From contig NZ_CP029463.1 of assembly GCF_003148385.1 (NCBI RefSeq), positions 868,001 through 932,000 on the forward strand: a stretch of 64,000 nucleotides of DNA, written 5' to 3'. A program made the translations under genes and the position numbers. The DNA is from Flavobacterium sediminis. Lineage in GTDB: Bacteria > Bacteroidota > Bacteroidia > Flavobacteriales > Flavobacteriaceae. Positions 54,969-64,000 of this stretch are shown one piece after another. The notes below the pieces were generated by a model that saw nothing but the letters and a program-made list of their open reading frames with translations, ran no database searches and had not been told where the DNA came from. Position 1 is the first letter of the stretch, and each line of letters starts with the position of its first letter.

Positions 54969-55370
54969 TTATTTAGGATCTACTGCAGCAACCATTTTAA
55001 TATGGTTCCGATTAGCAATATCCATCACATAAATAATATCCTCATAAGGAACCTTCTTTTCTGCTCTAAGAACAATAGCTCTGTTTTCTTCATTTTCAGC
55101 GGGAAGCATTTCCAATAGACGTCCTTCAATATCGTTTTTAGGCACTTCCGCTTTATCTATATAAAACTGTAAATCATTTGTAATGTTTACGGTAATACTT
55201 TTGTTGCTATCTGTCTTCCCTTTTCCTTTTGGCAACACCAAATCTAATGCATTGGTAGTCACCATAGTTGAAGTCAGCATGAAAAATATGAGTAGCAAGA
55301 ACACAATATCAGTCATGGATGACATATTGAATTCTGTGGATACTTTATTTTTATTTTTTCCGATCTTCAT
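54969..55370 (-). CDS. exbD: ExbD/TolR-family protein
   Basis: A 133-residue protein with one N-terminal span holding the proton-path Asp (MSSMTDIVFLLLIFFMLTST), then a periplasmic domain. It pairs with ExbB to form the proton channel that drives TonB. Located between exbB (24 nt upstream) and tonB (35 nt downstream), forming one operon in order exbB-exbD-tonB. Confidence 0.92.
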   Translation of the reverse strand: MKIGKNKNKVSTEFNMSSMTDIVFLLLIFFMLTSTMVTTNALDLVLPKGKGKTDSNKSITVNITNDLQFYIDKAEVPKNDIEGRLLEMLPAENEENRAIVLRAEKKVPYEDIIYVMDIANRNHIKMVAAVDPK

Positions 55371-55394
55371 GTGTCTTGATTTTGCTGCTTAATT

Positions 55395-56102
55395 TTATAT
55401 CGGCTCATTTAACAGGTCTAAGAACTCAACTGCATTAGCCTCCATCTGATTCACTACTTTATTGGTACGAACCACTAAGTGATTGTACCCTATATAAGCT
55501 ACAATCCCTACAATAAGTCCCACTACAGTAGTGGTCATAGCGGTATAAATACCTTCCGCTAAAGCGCCAACCTCAATTTGTCCGCCACCACTTGCCATTT
55601 TATGAAAAGCAAGAATCATACCTAAAACGGTTCCCAAGAAACCGATCATAGGTCCGGCTCCTGAAATTGTAGCTAACATACTGGTATTTTTCTCTAGCTT
55701 ATACAGTTCCAGAGCGCCTGCATTCTCAATAGCTGTATTGATATCTTCAAGCGGTTTTCCGATTCGGGAAATTCCTTTTTCAATTAATCGCGCAACCGGA
55801 GAGTTCGTTTGGGCACATAGCATTTTGGCGGCATCAATTTTACCTGCCATAATATTACTCTTGATGTTGTTCATAAAATTCGAATCAATTTTACTTGCTT
55901 TATTAATTGCCATAAGGCGTTCAAAATACAGGTAAATTGCAAAAAACAACAGAATAAACAATACCAGCATAATGGCTTGTCCGCCAATACCTCCGTTTGT
56001 AATTAATTCCCAAATAGACAATGTTTTTTCTACCGGCTGTTGATCGTCGGTTAACATTTCATTTGCAACAGCTAAGCTATCTGCTTGAAGAAAAATACTC
56101 AT
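55395..56102 (-). CDS. exbB: ExbB/TolQ/MotA-family proton channel protein
   Basis: A 235-residue protein with three spans, the last two bracketing the conserved GAGPMIGFLGTVLGMILAF and TAMTTTVVGLIVGIVAYIGY. The polar Thr residues of these spans line the proton path in ExbB. An extra N-terminal periplasmic stretch precedes the first span. First gene of the exbB-exbD-tonB operon, 43 nt after nhaD. Confidence 0.92.
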   Translation of the reverse strand: MSIFLQADSLAVANEMLTDDQQPVEKTLSIWELITNGGIGGQAIMLVLFILLFFAIYLYFERLMAINKASKIDSNFMNNIKSNIMAGKIDAAKMLCAQTNSPVARLIEKGISRIGKPLEDINTAIENAGALELYKLEKNTSMLATISGAGPMIGFLGTVLGMILAFHKMASGGGQIEVGALAEGIYTAMTTTVVGLIVGIVAYIGYNHLVVRTNKVVNQMEANAVEFLDLLNEPI

Positions 56103-56145
56103 ACTTTTATTTTTTTATTCTAACGAAAATTAAAGCTAAAAATTG

Positions 56146-57513
56146 TTACGACACTGCATTTAGGATCAAATCTCTGATAATGAAGAATCCTATTGAACCT
56201 GCTAAAAATCCGACTAAGGCTAGCCAACCGATTTTTTTCAAGTACCAAACGAAATTAATTTTCTCCATACCCATAGCTACAACACCAGCTGCAGAACCTA
56301 TAATCAACATACTCCCACCTGTACCCGCTGCATACGCAATAAAGTGCCAAGCCGGTTCATCCATTCCGATTTGGAACATACCAATACTTGCAGCCACTAA
56401 CGGAACATTATCAATTACTGCCGAGCCAGCACCTAATAAAAGCACCACTAGATCTGAAATTTTAGTAGAATGATGCTCTGTTCCTAAATTCGGAACATTT
56501 GCTTCTAAAACTCCGGCAAAATCAAACAACATTCCAAGAGACTCTAAGGCTGCTACTGCCATCAAAATCCCTAAGAAAAATAAAATACTAGGCATCTCTA
56601 TTTTTGATAGCGATCTATGAACCGGACTATGATGAACAGCTCCCTCTCCTGCAGTTGCATGCCCTAAACTAAATTTAGTATTGCTCAAATATTCTGCTAA
56701 TGCAGCTACAACAGCTAAAGACAGCATCATTCCGACATAAGGAGGCAAATGAGTAATTGTTTTAAAAATAGGCACGAACAAAATTGCTCCTAATCCTAAA
56801 TAGAACATTAAAGGGCCATATTTATTTTCAGTTTGTGTTTCTTCAACTTCGCTATCATCAACTACCTTTCCTTTAAAAATCTTCATTCTTGAAGCAATAA
56901 ATGTTGGAACAACATAACATAAAATTGAAGGAATCAATACATGTTCAATCAAAGATGCAGCAGAAACTTTATTCGCGATCCAAAGCATTGTGGTTGTAAC
57001 ATCCCCTATAGGAGACCATGCTCCACCTGCATTTGCCGCAATAACAATTAACCCTGCAAACCACAAACGCAATTCTTTATCGTTTACAATTTTTTGTAAA
57101 ATAGTGATTAATACAATAGTCGCCGTAAGATTATCAATAATAGCAGATAAAACAAATCCTAAAGTTGTAAACAACCAAAGTAGCCTTACTTTACTTTTAG
57201 TTTTAATAAACCCTTTTATGGTAGAAAAACCATCAAAATAGTCAACGATCTCTACAATAGTCATTGCCCCCATTAAAAAGAATAAGATTTCTGCAGTTTT
57301 TCCTAAATGGTGTAGCAATGTTCCTTCTAATTCATGTGGCTCTTTACCAACCCCGGGAATGATCTCAAAAACTTCCATGTGGTTTACAGCAATTAAGGCC
57401 CATAAAATAGCCATCATCCCCAAAGCGGGAATTAATTTATCTATCTTAAAAGTGTGTTCTAATGCAATTCCCAGATAACCCAGGACAAAAACTACTACTA
57501 ATACTGTTTCCAT
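56146..57513 (-). CDS. nhaD: NhaD-type Na+/H+ antiporter
   Basis: A 455-residue membrane protein with about 12-13 spans, of the arsenite/sodium (ArsB-NhaD) ion-transporter group. Key motifs: FFLMGAMTIVEIVDYFDGF, LSAIIDNLTATIVLI (charged Asp and polar Asn/Thr in the span), ANAGGAWSPIGDVTTTMLW, and a mirrored second half GSAVIDNVPLVAASIGM. It would exchange sodium for protons. The - strand context is dehydrogenase gene, nhaD, exbB, with 10 nt between the dehydrogenase stop and nhaD start. Confidence 0.92.
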   Translation of the reverse strand: METVLVVVFVLGYLGIALEHTFKIDKLIPALGMMAILWALIAVNHMEVFEIIPGVGKEPHELEGTLLHHLGKTAEILFFLMGAMTIVEIVDYFDGFSTIKGFIKTKSKVRLLWLFTTLGFVLSAIIDNLTATIVLITILQKIVNDKELRLWFAGLIVIAANAGGAWSPIGDVTTTMLWIANKVSAASLIEHVLIPSILCYVVPTFIASRMKIFKGKVVDDSEVEETQTENKYGPLMFYLGLGAILFVPIFKTITHLPPYVGMMLSLAVVAALAEYLSNTKFSLGHATAGEGAVHHSPVHRSLSKIEMPSILFFLGILMAVAALESLGMLFDFAGVLEANVPNLGTEHHSTKISDLVVLLLGAGSAVIDNVPLVAASIGMFQIGMDEPAWHFIAYAAGTGGSMLIIGSAAGVVAMGMEKINFVWYLKKIGWLALVGFLAGSIGFFIIRDLILNAVS

Positions 57514-57523
57514 TAAATTTTAT

Positions 57524-58749
57524 TTATATTAATTGTTTTAAAGCAATTTCAAAAGCTCTGGCACTGATATTCTTTTTATCGGAACTAGCTTCATAGACTT
57601 TTTGAATTGCTGCTTTAATTGTATTCGATGTGTCAGCAAATATAGCTTCATCGGTCATTTGTACTTTGCGCTCCATAAAATAAGCAAAAACTCTTGCCAT
57701 ACCACAGTTTGCAATGAAATCAGGAATTAAACTCACTTTTGTATCCGTTTCTTCCATAATAGGACCGAAGAAAATTTCTTTATCCGCAAAAGGAACATTT
57801 GCTCCGCTTGAAATCACTTCTAAACCGGAAGCGATCATCTGGTCTACTTGCTCTTTAGTCACCAATCTTGATGCAGCACATGGTGCAAAAATTTGGGCTC
57901 CTGCCGACCAGATCTTAGTATTGATCTCTTCAAAAGAAATCATATTGTCTGCCACTAATTGGTTTCCGTTTTTACCTAAGAACATAGTCTTAATTTCTTC
58001 AAATGTAAAGCCTTCCTCTTTTAATACACCTCCGTTTCTATCAATGATCCCGATAACTTTAGCCCCATATCTGCTAAATAAAATGCAGCAGCAGAACCTA
58101 CATTACCAAAACCTTGTACGATTGCTTTCTTTCCTTTCACATCTCCTCCGAAAACGGAATAATAGTGGCGAACAGCTTCAGCTACTCCATAACCGGTAAT
58201 CATATCGGCTACTGTATATTTTCGGTTAACGTCCGGTGAAAAATTAGGATTCTCTAAAACTTTTATCACACCTTGACGCAATTGACCGATTCTGTTAATT
58301 TTATCAGCCTCTGTTGGTTTAAAATGCCCGTTAAAAACACCTTCTTGCGGATGCCAAACCCCACAATCTTCAGTCATAGGAATTACTTCATGGATCTCAT
58401 CAACATTCAAATCACCTCCGGTTCCGTAATAATTCTTCAACAACGGGGACACTGCTTTATACCATCTTTTAAGCACTCCTTCTTTTCTCGGATCGTTCGG
58501 GTCAAAATTAATTCCTGACTTTGCTCCGCCGATAGCAGGTCCTGAAACTGTAAACTTTACTTCCATTGTTTTTGCTAACGAAAGTACTTCATTCATATCC
58601 AAACCTTTACGCATACGAGTACCCCCTCCGGCAGCTCCGCCACGTAATGAATTAATCACCGTCCAACCTTCCGCTTCTGTTTCCGGATCTTTCCAATTAA
58701 ATATAATTTCTGGTTCTTTATTTTCGAATTTTGTTAATAATTCTTTCAT
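57524..58749 (-). pseudogene. Glu/Leu/Phe/Val dehydrogenase, frameshifted as read
   Basis: NAD(P)-dependent amino-acid dehydrogenase that deaminates an amino acid to its keto acid. Substrate/catalytic parts: GGAAGGGTRMRKGL and SGPAIGGAKSGINFDP (catalytic Lys), GTGGDLNVDEIHEVIP; NAD loop VQGFGNVGSAAA. Leucine-dehydrogenase-like in length and sequence. The frame breaks at the four C at 58063-58066; one more restores ADMGAKVIGIIDRNGGVLKE and a ~408-residue protein. A -7 element (58776-58783) precedes the ATG. Sequencing error is likely. Confidence 0.9.
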
Positions 58750-58775
58750 TTTTATGGTTATGTTTTAAAGTTTGA

Positions 58776-58783
58776 CAAATATA
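58776..58783 (-). promoter_or_regulatory. -7 element of amino-acid dehydrogenase gene
   Basis: TATATTTG on the - strand, 26 nt from the ATG. Confidence 0.5.
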
Positions 58784-58850
58784 AGCAAAGAAAATTTGCT
58801 TTTCTGAAATCTGTCAATGATTTTTAAAACCCTTCATTTTTAAAAAATTC

Positions 58851-59918
58851 TTATTTCGGCAACCAGATTTTACCGGACGAATGGTCGTGCAAAGCCCCTG
58901 TTACTGATGCCAAAACATTAACTTCATTTCTCAGTCTTAAAACCCCTAAAAGAGCAAAAAGCAAGGCCTCTTTAAACTGAACAAGACTATCCTCCGGAAC
59001 AACCCACTTTACGTCAGGTTTATTTTTTTGCAAATTTCGTATTAAAAAAGAATTGTAAGCACCACCTCCTGTTACTAAAACGTTACTATTTTCTTTAACA
59101 TTATCAGCGATTTGAAAAGCAATATGTTCTGTAAAAGTTTTAAGAACATCTTCAGCATTTATATCATAACTTTCAAGTAGCGGAAATACAAACTGATTTA
59201 CAAACTCCTTCCCCAGTGACTTAGGATAAGATTGCTCATAAAATTCTAAAGCGTTCAATTCCTTTAGCAATTCTTTATTTAACGTCCCTTTTTGAGCAAG
59301 ATTCCCTCTGTCATCATACGGAAAACCTAACTTTTCCGCATAAAAATTCAATACTGTATTTACCGGCGAAATGTCATACGCTATTCTCTTTCCGTTATCA
59401 TCAAATGATATATTGGAAAAACCTCCTAAATTCAAACAGTAATCATAATCGGAAAACAGAACCTTATCTCCTATCGGCACTAAAGGTGCTCCTTGCCCCT
59501 TTAATTCTACATCCTGAACTCTGAAATCACAAACAACAGTTTGATTTAAAATTTCAGAAATAACCGGAAGATTTCCGATCTGAAGAGTAAATCCTTTATC
59601 AGGCTGATGCAAGATAGTATGTCCGTGAGAACATACTGCATCCAACTTTTGTATAGCATATTTATCTATAAACTTCCGTATATAATCTGCTAATAAAAAC
59701 GTATATCTTTCGTTCAGACTACTCAGGTCTTCTTCAGAAAAATGAATCGCGTCAGTAAGTTCCTGAACCCATTCATCAGTGTATGAAAAAGTCTCTGCTT
59801 TTACAAGCGAATAAGACCAAATTCCCTCTGTTTTAAACAGCTTAACATAAACAATGTCAACTCCGTCAAGAGAAGTTCCGGACATAACTCCTAACACAAA
59901 ATAACGATCCGCATGCAT
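58851..59918 (-). CDS. anmK: Anhydro-N-acetylmuramic acid kinase
   Basis: A 355-residue kinase that hydrolyses the anhydro bond and phosphorylates 1,6-anhydroMurNAc from murein turnover to MurNAc-6-P. N-terminal phosphate loop VMSGTSLDGVDIVYV, CSHGHTILHQP, LNLGGFSNISF and VTGGGAYNSFL. Near-normal length. With mpl it makes two murein-recycling genes in this window. It diverges from the acyl-CoA dehydrogenase gene; starts are 96 nt apart. Confidence 0.93.
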   Translation of the reverse strand: MHADRYFVLGVMSGTSLDGVDIVYVKLFKTEGIWSYSLVKAETFSYTDEWVQELTDAIHFSEEDLSSLNERYTFLLADYIRKFIDKYAIQKLDAVCSHGHTILHQPDKGFTLQIGNLPVISEILNQTVVCDFRVQDVELKGQGAPLVPIGDKVLFSDYDYCLNLGGFSNISFDDNGKRIAYDISPVNTVLNFYAEKLGFPYDDRGNLAQKGTLNKELLKELNALEFYEQSYPKSLGKEFVNQFVFPLLESYDINAEDVLKTFTEHIAFQIADNVKENSNVLVTGGGAYNSFLIRNLQKNKPDVKWVVPEDSLVQFKEALLFALLGVLRLRNEVNVLASVTGALHDHSSGKIWLPK

Positions 59919-59940
59919 GGGCTAAAAATACAAATAGTTA

Positions 59941-59971
59941 TTGAAAATATGGTATTTTATAATTACATTTG
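59941..59971 (+). promoter_or_regulatory. Promoter of acyl-CoA dehydrogenase gene
   Basis: -33 TTG (59941-59943), 20-nt spacer, -7 TACATTTG (59964-59971). It lies downstream of an in-frame upstream start at 59913, so the ATG at 60015 must be used. Confidence 0.65.
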
Positions 59972-60014
59972 GGAACTTTATTTACAAAATAATCAAACAA
60001 CTTATTCAAATAAT

Positions 60015-61154
60015 ATGGATTTACAATTAACCGAAGAGCAATTGATGATTCAACAAGCTGCTCGTGATTTTGCTCAAACAGAACTTTTACCGGGAGTTAT
60101 TGAACGTGACGAACATTCAATCTTTCCTCACGAACAAGTAAAGAAAATGGCAGAATTAGGATTCTTAGGTATGATGGTTGACCCTAAATATGGCGGTGCC
60201 GGATTAGATAGTGTTTCTTATGTCTTGGCAATGGAAGAGATCGCAAAAATAGACGCTTCTGCTGCTGTTATTATGTCTGTAAACAATTCATTGGTTTGTG
60301 CCGGGTTAGAAAAATATTGTAACGAAGAACAAAAGCAAAAATACTTAGTCCCTCTGGCTCAAGGTGATGTAATCGGAGCATTCTGTTTATCTGAACCTGA
60401 AGCAGGATCTGATGCTACATCTCAAAAGACAACTGCAAAAGACATGGGTGACTACTATTTGTTAAACGGTACTAAAAACTGGATCACAAATGGTGGCAAT
60501 GCTTCAACTTATGTTGTAATTGCCCATACACATCCTGAAAAAGGACATAAAGGAATTAATGCTTTCATCGTTGAAAAAGGATGGGAAGGTTTTGAAATCG
60601 GACCGAAAGAAAATAAAATGGGAATTCGCGGTTCTGACACTCACTCTTTGATGTTTACTGACGTAAAAGTTCCGAAAGAGAATAGAATCGGTGAAGACGG
60701 TTTCGGATTCAATTTTGCTATGGGAGTATTGAATGGAGGTCGTATCGGTATTGCTTCTCAAGCTTTAGGTATTGCTTCAGGAGCTTATGAATTAGCCTTA
60801 AAATATGCTCAAGAAAGAAAATCTTTCGGAAAACCAATCATTCAACATCAAGCTATCGCTTTCAAATTAGCAGATATGGCTACACATATCACTGCTGCTA
60901 GAATGTTATGCTTCAAAGCTGCTTATGAAAAAGATTGCGGTCAAGATATTTCTTTATCAGGAGCTATGGCGAAATTATATGCTTCTACTACTGCAATGGA
61001 TGTAACTACGGAAGCCGTTCAGATCCATGGCGGAAATGGTTATGTTCGTGAGTACCATGTAGAACGCATGATGCGTGATGCAAAAATCACTCAGATCTAT
61101 GAAGGAACTTCTGAAATTCAGAAAATTGTAATTTCGAGAGGCATTGCAAAATAA
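60015..61154 (+). CDS. Acyl-CoA dehydrogenase
   Basis: A 379-residue FAD enzyme making trans-2-enoyl-CoA, of the short/branched-chain group. FAD/substrate parts: FCLSEPEAGSDATSQKT, NGTKNWITNGGNASTYV, GRIGIASQALGIASGAYELA and QIHGGNGYVREYHVERMMRD. The catalytic Glu is in YEGTSEIQKIVISRGIA. Length is exact for the family. The electron-transfer flavoprotein genes are not in this window. ATG 60015 is set by the promoter. Confidence 0.94.
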   Translation: MDLQLTEEQLMIQQAARDFAQTELLPGVIERDEHSIFPHEQVKKMAELGFLGMMVDPKYGGAGLDSVSYVLAMEEIAKIDASAAVIMSVNNSLVCAGLEKYCNEEQKQKYLVPLAQGDVIGAFCLSEPEAGSDATSQKTTAKDMGDYYLLNGTKNWITNGGNASTYVVIAHTHPEKGHKGINAFIVEKGWEGFEIGPKENKMGIRGSDTHSLMFTDVKVPKENRIGEDGFGFNFAMGVLNGGRIGIASQALGIASGAYELALKYAQERKSFGKPIIQHQAIAFKLADMATHITAARMLCFKAAYEKDCGQDISLSGAMAKLYASTTAMDVTTEAVQIHGGNGYVREYHVERMMRDAKITQIYEGTSEIQKIVISRGIAK

Positions 61155-61174
61155 ATTAAAAAGAAATAACCCGT

Positions 61175-61203
61175 AAAAAGAGCGCAATTGCGCTCTTTTT
61201 TTA
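61175..61203 (+). terminator. Terminator of acyl-CoA dehydrogenase gene
   Basis: AAAAAGAGCGCAATTGCGCT palindrome followed by CTTTTTTT. Confidence 0.85.
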
Positions 61204-61385
61204 TTTTACATTTTTTATACTATTTTTTTAACAACATTTTACTTTTAACAACACTTTGTTATTTTTTTACTAATTCTTCTCAGAACTTATCCTTATTTGC
61301 TGTTTTTTTCATACTTTAATAGTTCCGTTCAATTTGAAAAACGGAATCTCATGAAACTTTTCATGAATGAAAAAAGCAAAAATGA

Positions 61386-64000
61386 ATGAAAGATCAAGGT
61401 TTATATAGAAGTTCTTTTGAGCATGACTCCTGCGGGATAGGATTTATCGCTCAGGTAAAAGGTGATGCTAATCACCAACTGGTTGCTGATGGAATTACCA
61501 TGCTGGAAAACATGGAACATAGAGGGGGAACCGGAATTGATTCTTGCTCAGGTGACGGAGCCGGAATTTTAACGCAGGTTCCCGATGAATTCTTTCGAAA
61601 TGAATTAGTAAAGATAGGCGTTGAGTTACCGGAAAGTGGACATTATGGCGTAGGCATGATTTTTTTTCCGAAAGATAAAAAACTGCGAGCCTTATGTCGT
61701 GAAACTATTAACTCCATTCTGGAAAACAGGGATTTTGATGTATTAGGTTACCGAAAAGTTCCCGTTAATAATCAATCCCTAGGAAATGCCCCTAAACAAA
61801 CAGAACCGGCTATAGAGCAACTTTTTGTTTCTCACACCGAATATTCTAATGATTCACGTGAGTTTGAACGCCGTTTATATGTTCTACGAAAAGAAATAAC
61901 CAAGAGCATTCATTTAAAATTCAACCTGACGGACGAAAGTTTTTATATTGCCTCTTTTTCGTCAAAAACGATTGTATACAAAGGACAGCTAACCACTTTT
62001 CAGGTTAAAGAATATTTTTTGGATGTTACCAATCCGCTATACAAATCCAAAGTTATATTAATCCACTCTCGGTTTTCAACCAACACATTCCCGAAATGGC
62101 ATTTGGCTCAACCCTTCCGCTTTTTAGCACATAATGGAGAGATCAATACTATTCAAGGAAATGTAAACTGGATGCAATCGTTCCAAAACCATATCGAGTC
62201 TTCTCATTTTTCGCCAAAAGACATTGCCACTTTAAATCCGGTAGTAAATCATAAAAATTCAGATTCTGCTAATCTGGACAACATGTTGGAATTACTGTAT
62301 CAGGCCGGAAGAAGTATGCCGTATAGCATGATGATGTTAATTCCGGAAGCATGGCAGGAAGATAAGAATATGGACGAAGGCAAACGCAATTTTTACCAAT
62401 ATCACGCTTCATTGATTGAACCATGGGATGGTCCGGCTTCCTTGTGTTTTACCAATGGTGATTTTGTAGGTGCCACTTTAGACCGAAACGGTTTACGTCC
62501 GTCGCGATTTTGCTTTACCAAAGACGGACGAATTATTTTATCATCGGAAGCCGGTGCTTTACCTATTGAAGAAGAAAACATTGAACGCAAAGGTCGTTTA
62601 GAGCCCGGAAAAATATTCTTAATTGACTTAAACAAAGAGCGTTTTATTGAAGATGACGAAGTAAAAGCGGAAATTGTTAACCAAAAACCCTATAAAACCT
62701 GGATTTCTAATAATGAAATTAGTGTTGAACAACTTCCGAAACGAAATACGACATATACAATTGAAAAGCCAGAAGACTTATTTATAAAACAAAAAATGTT
62801 TGGTTTTAGCGAAGAAGATATTGATCGCCATTTAGTGGAAACAATCACTTCCGGTAAAGAACCTATTGGTTCTATGGGATTCGATTCGCCTTTGGCTATT
62901 CTTTCCGGCAAGCCACAACATTTAAGCAATTATTTCAAACAACATTTTGCGCAAGTCAGCAATCCGCCTATCGATCCGCTTCGCGAACGCATCATGATGT
63001 CTCTGAATACAAGTATTGGTCGTTCGTTCAATATTTTATCGACAACTCCGGCACATTGTAAACAAATTACTTTTGAACATCCGGTGGCAACCAATGACCA
63101 ACTAGAAGCTGTTCGCCAAATAGATCATACTAATTTCAGAAGCAAACAAATCAATGCTGTTTTTGAAGCCGATGGAAAACCGGGAAGATTGCGTGAAGCG
63201 CTTCGAAAAATTTGCAAAGAAGCAGACAAAGCCTTGTTAGATGAAGGAATTAATATTTTAATTATTTCCGATAGAAATTCAAATGACAAATGGGCTCCTA
63301 TTCCATCCTTATTAGCTGTAGGAACCATTCATCATCATTTAACCCGTAAAAAATTACGTGTAAGAACCGGTATTGCTGTTGAAGCGGGTGATGTTTTAAA
63401 TTCACATCACTTTGCCACTTTAATTGGTTACGGAGCCAATGTAGTGAATCCGTATATGGCTTTTGCTTCGATAGATGCGTATTGCGAAAAATATCAAAAA
63501 GAAGACAAAAAAGCCCATTACTATAAAAATTTCACCAAATCAATCAATGACGGATTATTAAAGATTTTCTCTAAAATGGGAATTTCAACGCTACAATCCT
63601 ATCATGGTGCTCAAATATTTGAAGCTGTCGGCATTCATAATGAAGTCATTCAATATGCTTTTACAGGAACTGTTTCTCGTATTGAAGGTTTAAACTTTGA
63701 TGATATTGCTAAAGAAATTTTACAAAAACATTACTATGCTTACGACTACACCGAACATTATTTAACGACAGGCGGTTTCTTCCAATGGAACAAAGAAGGT
63801 GAAAAACATTTACTTTCACCGGAAGTTATTCATCTATTACAACAATCAGCTTGGAAAAATGATTACCAGCAATATAAAAAGTTTGCAGAATTAGTCAATT
63901 CAAGTGAAAAGATCTCACTTCGCAATCTATTAAAATTCAGAAAACGAATTAGTATCCCTTTAGAAGAAGTCGAACCGGTAACTTCTATTTTAAAACGATT
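61386..64000 (+). CDS. gltB: Glutamate synthase large subunit, 5' part
   Basis: The frame is open from ATG 61386 past the end of the window (871 codons seen of about 1500). GltB makes glutamate from glutamine and 2-oxoglutarate. A short propeptide precedes the nucleophile Cys in SFEHDSCGIGFIAQ, which must be exposed by cleavage. The class II amidotransferase domain follows (HRGGTGIDSCSGDGAGI, LIHSRFSTNTFPKW, FLAHNGEINTI, RNGLRPSRFCFT), then the central domain with SLNTSIGRSFNIL. The FMN/2-oxoglutarate domain lies beyond the window. No -7 element matching TAnnTTTG is seen upstream. Confidence 0.95.
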   Translation, partial: MKDQGLYRSSFEHDSCGIGFIAQVKGDANHQLVADGITMLENMEHRGGTGIDSCSGDGAGILTQVPDEFFRNELVKIGVELPESGHYGVGMIFFPKDKKLRALCRETINSILENRDFDVLGYRKVPVNNQSLGNAPKQTEPAIEQLFVSHTEYSNDSREFERRLYVLRKEITKSIHLKFNLTDESFYIASFSSKTIVYKGQLTTFQVKEYFLDVTNPLYKSKVILIHSRFSTNTFPKWHLAQPFRFLAHNGEINTIQGNVNWMQSFQNHIESSHFSPKDIATLNPVVNHKNSDSANLDNMLELLYQAGRSMPYSMMMLIPEAWQEDKNMDEGKRNFYQYHASLIEPWDGPASLCFTNGDFVGATLDRNGLRPSRFCFTKDGRIILSSEAGALPIEEENIERKGRLEPGKIFLIDLNKERFIEDDEVKAEIVNQKPYKTWISNNEISVEQLPKRNTTYTIEKPEDLFIKQKMFGFSEEDIDRHLVETITSGKEPIGSMGFDSPLAILSGKPQHLSNYFKQHFAQVSNPPIDPLRERIMMSLNTSIGRSFNILSTTPAHCKQITFEHPVATNDQLEAVRQIDHTNFRSKQINAVFEADGKPGRLREALRKICKEADKALLDEGINILIISDRNSNDKWAPIPSLLAVGTIHHHLTRKKLRVRTGIAVEAGDVLNSHHFATLIGYGANVVNPYMAFASIDAYCEKYQKEDKKAHYYKNFTKSINDGLLKIFSKMGISTLQSYHGAQIFEAVGIHNEVIQYAFTGTVSRIEGLNFDDIAKEILQKHYYAYDYTEHYLTTGGFFQWNKEGEKHLLSPEVIHLLQQSAWKNDYQQYKKFAELVNSSEKISLRNLLKFRKRISIPLEEVEPVTSILKR

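Noticed and set aside
59913-60014. Upstream start for the acyl-CoA dehydrogenase
   Set aside because: The promoter at 59941-59971 lies inside the extension, and the family begins at MDLQLTEEQ.
61155-61385. Riboswitch or long structured leader before gltB
   Set aside because: Apart from the preceding terminator I see only T-rich, unstructured sequence and no recognisable aptamer.
1-64000. CRISPR array, insertion sequence or prophage
   Set aside because: No regularly spaced repeats, transposase, integrase or phage structural genes were found on either strand.

Overview
The window is a chromosomal segment of a member of the Bacteroidota, most likely a Flavobacterium or close relative in the Flavobacteriaceae. 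The DNA is AT-rich. It carries type IX secretion genes (porU, porV) beside the gliding lipoprotein gene gldJ, an S46 dipeptidyl-peptidase, an OlsF-type ornithine-lipid synthase and a lipid-exporter pair of MlaE/MlaF type. Many genes are preceded by the Bacteroidota -7 element TAnnTTTG, and I used that element to correct several start codons.

Layout. 1-367 is a decayed AT-rich fragment. 0.4-9 kb: mpl, a TPR protein, a carboxypeptidase-regulatory-domain protein, an S46 peptidase, obg, a fused hpt-adk gene and a helical hypothetical. 9-13.3 kb: purK, a small membrane protein, purE and an M3 peptidase. 13.4-15.2 kb: a very AT-rich accessory module of three unrecognised genes, the middle one with a GGCT-like N-terminus. 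15.2-18.6 kb: a UbiA-like membrane protein, then a compact four-gene operon (Ala-rich Cys-containing precursor, SdpA-like protein, HTTM/SdpB-like protein, DCC thiol oxidoreductase). 18.7-30.6 kb: gcvP, truncated haemoglobin, a KAS III enzyme, a flippase and two glycosyltransferases, MlaE/MlaF, DUF389 and manC. 30.6-36.6 kb: SprT-like protein, SDR, PDH E2 and E1-alpha, cytidine deaminase, porV. 36.6-46.9 kb: porU, gldJ, murF, an AsmA-like/GT51 protein and an aldo-keto reductase. 47-52.5 kb: OmpA-like lipoprotein, exonuclease III, olsF, TM2 protein, and a 2-hydroxyacid dehydrogenase fused to a VOC domain. 52.5-64 kb: tRNA-Val, folC, tonB-exbD-exbB, nhaD, an amino-acid dehydrogenase, anmK, an acyl-CoA dehydrogenase and the 5' part of gltB.

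The most interesting region is 16.1-18.5 kb. The four-gene operon has the parts list of the Bacillus sdpABC toxin system plus a CxxC redox protein. It is bracketed by two imperfect 46-bp direct repeats (40/46 identical), one just upstream of the UbiA-like gene and one upstream of gcvP. The simplest reading is a mobile SDP-like antimicrobial peptide cassette that entered a UbiA-gcvP intergenic region.

A caution on quality: five conserved genes (gcvP, manC, pdhC, the 2-hydroxyacid dehydrogenase and the amino-acid dehydrogenase) are each broken by one missing base inside a homopolymer. In each case restoring one base rejoins the protein perfectly. This looks like systematic homopolymer under-calling rather than real gene loss. 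It also means the hpt-adk fusion should be confirmed.
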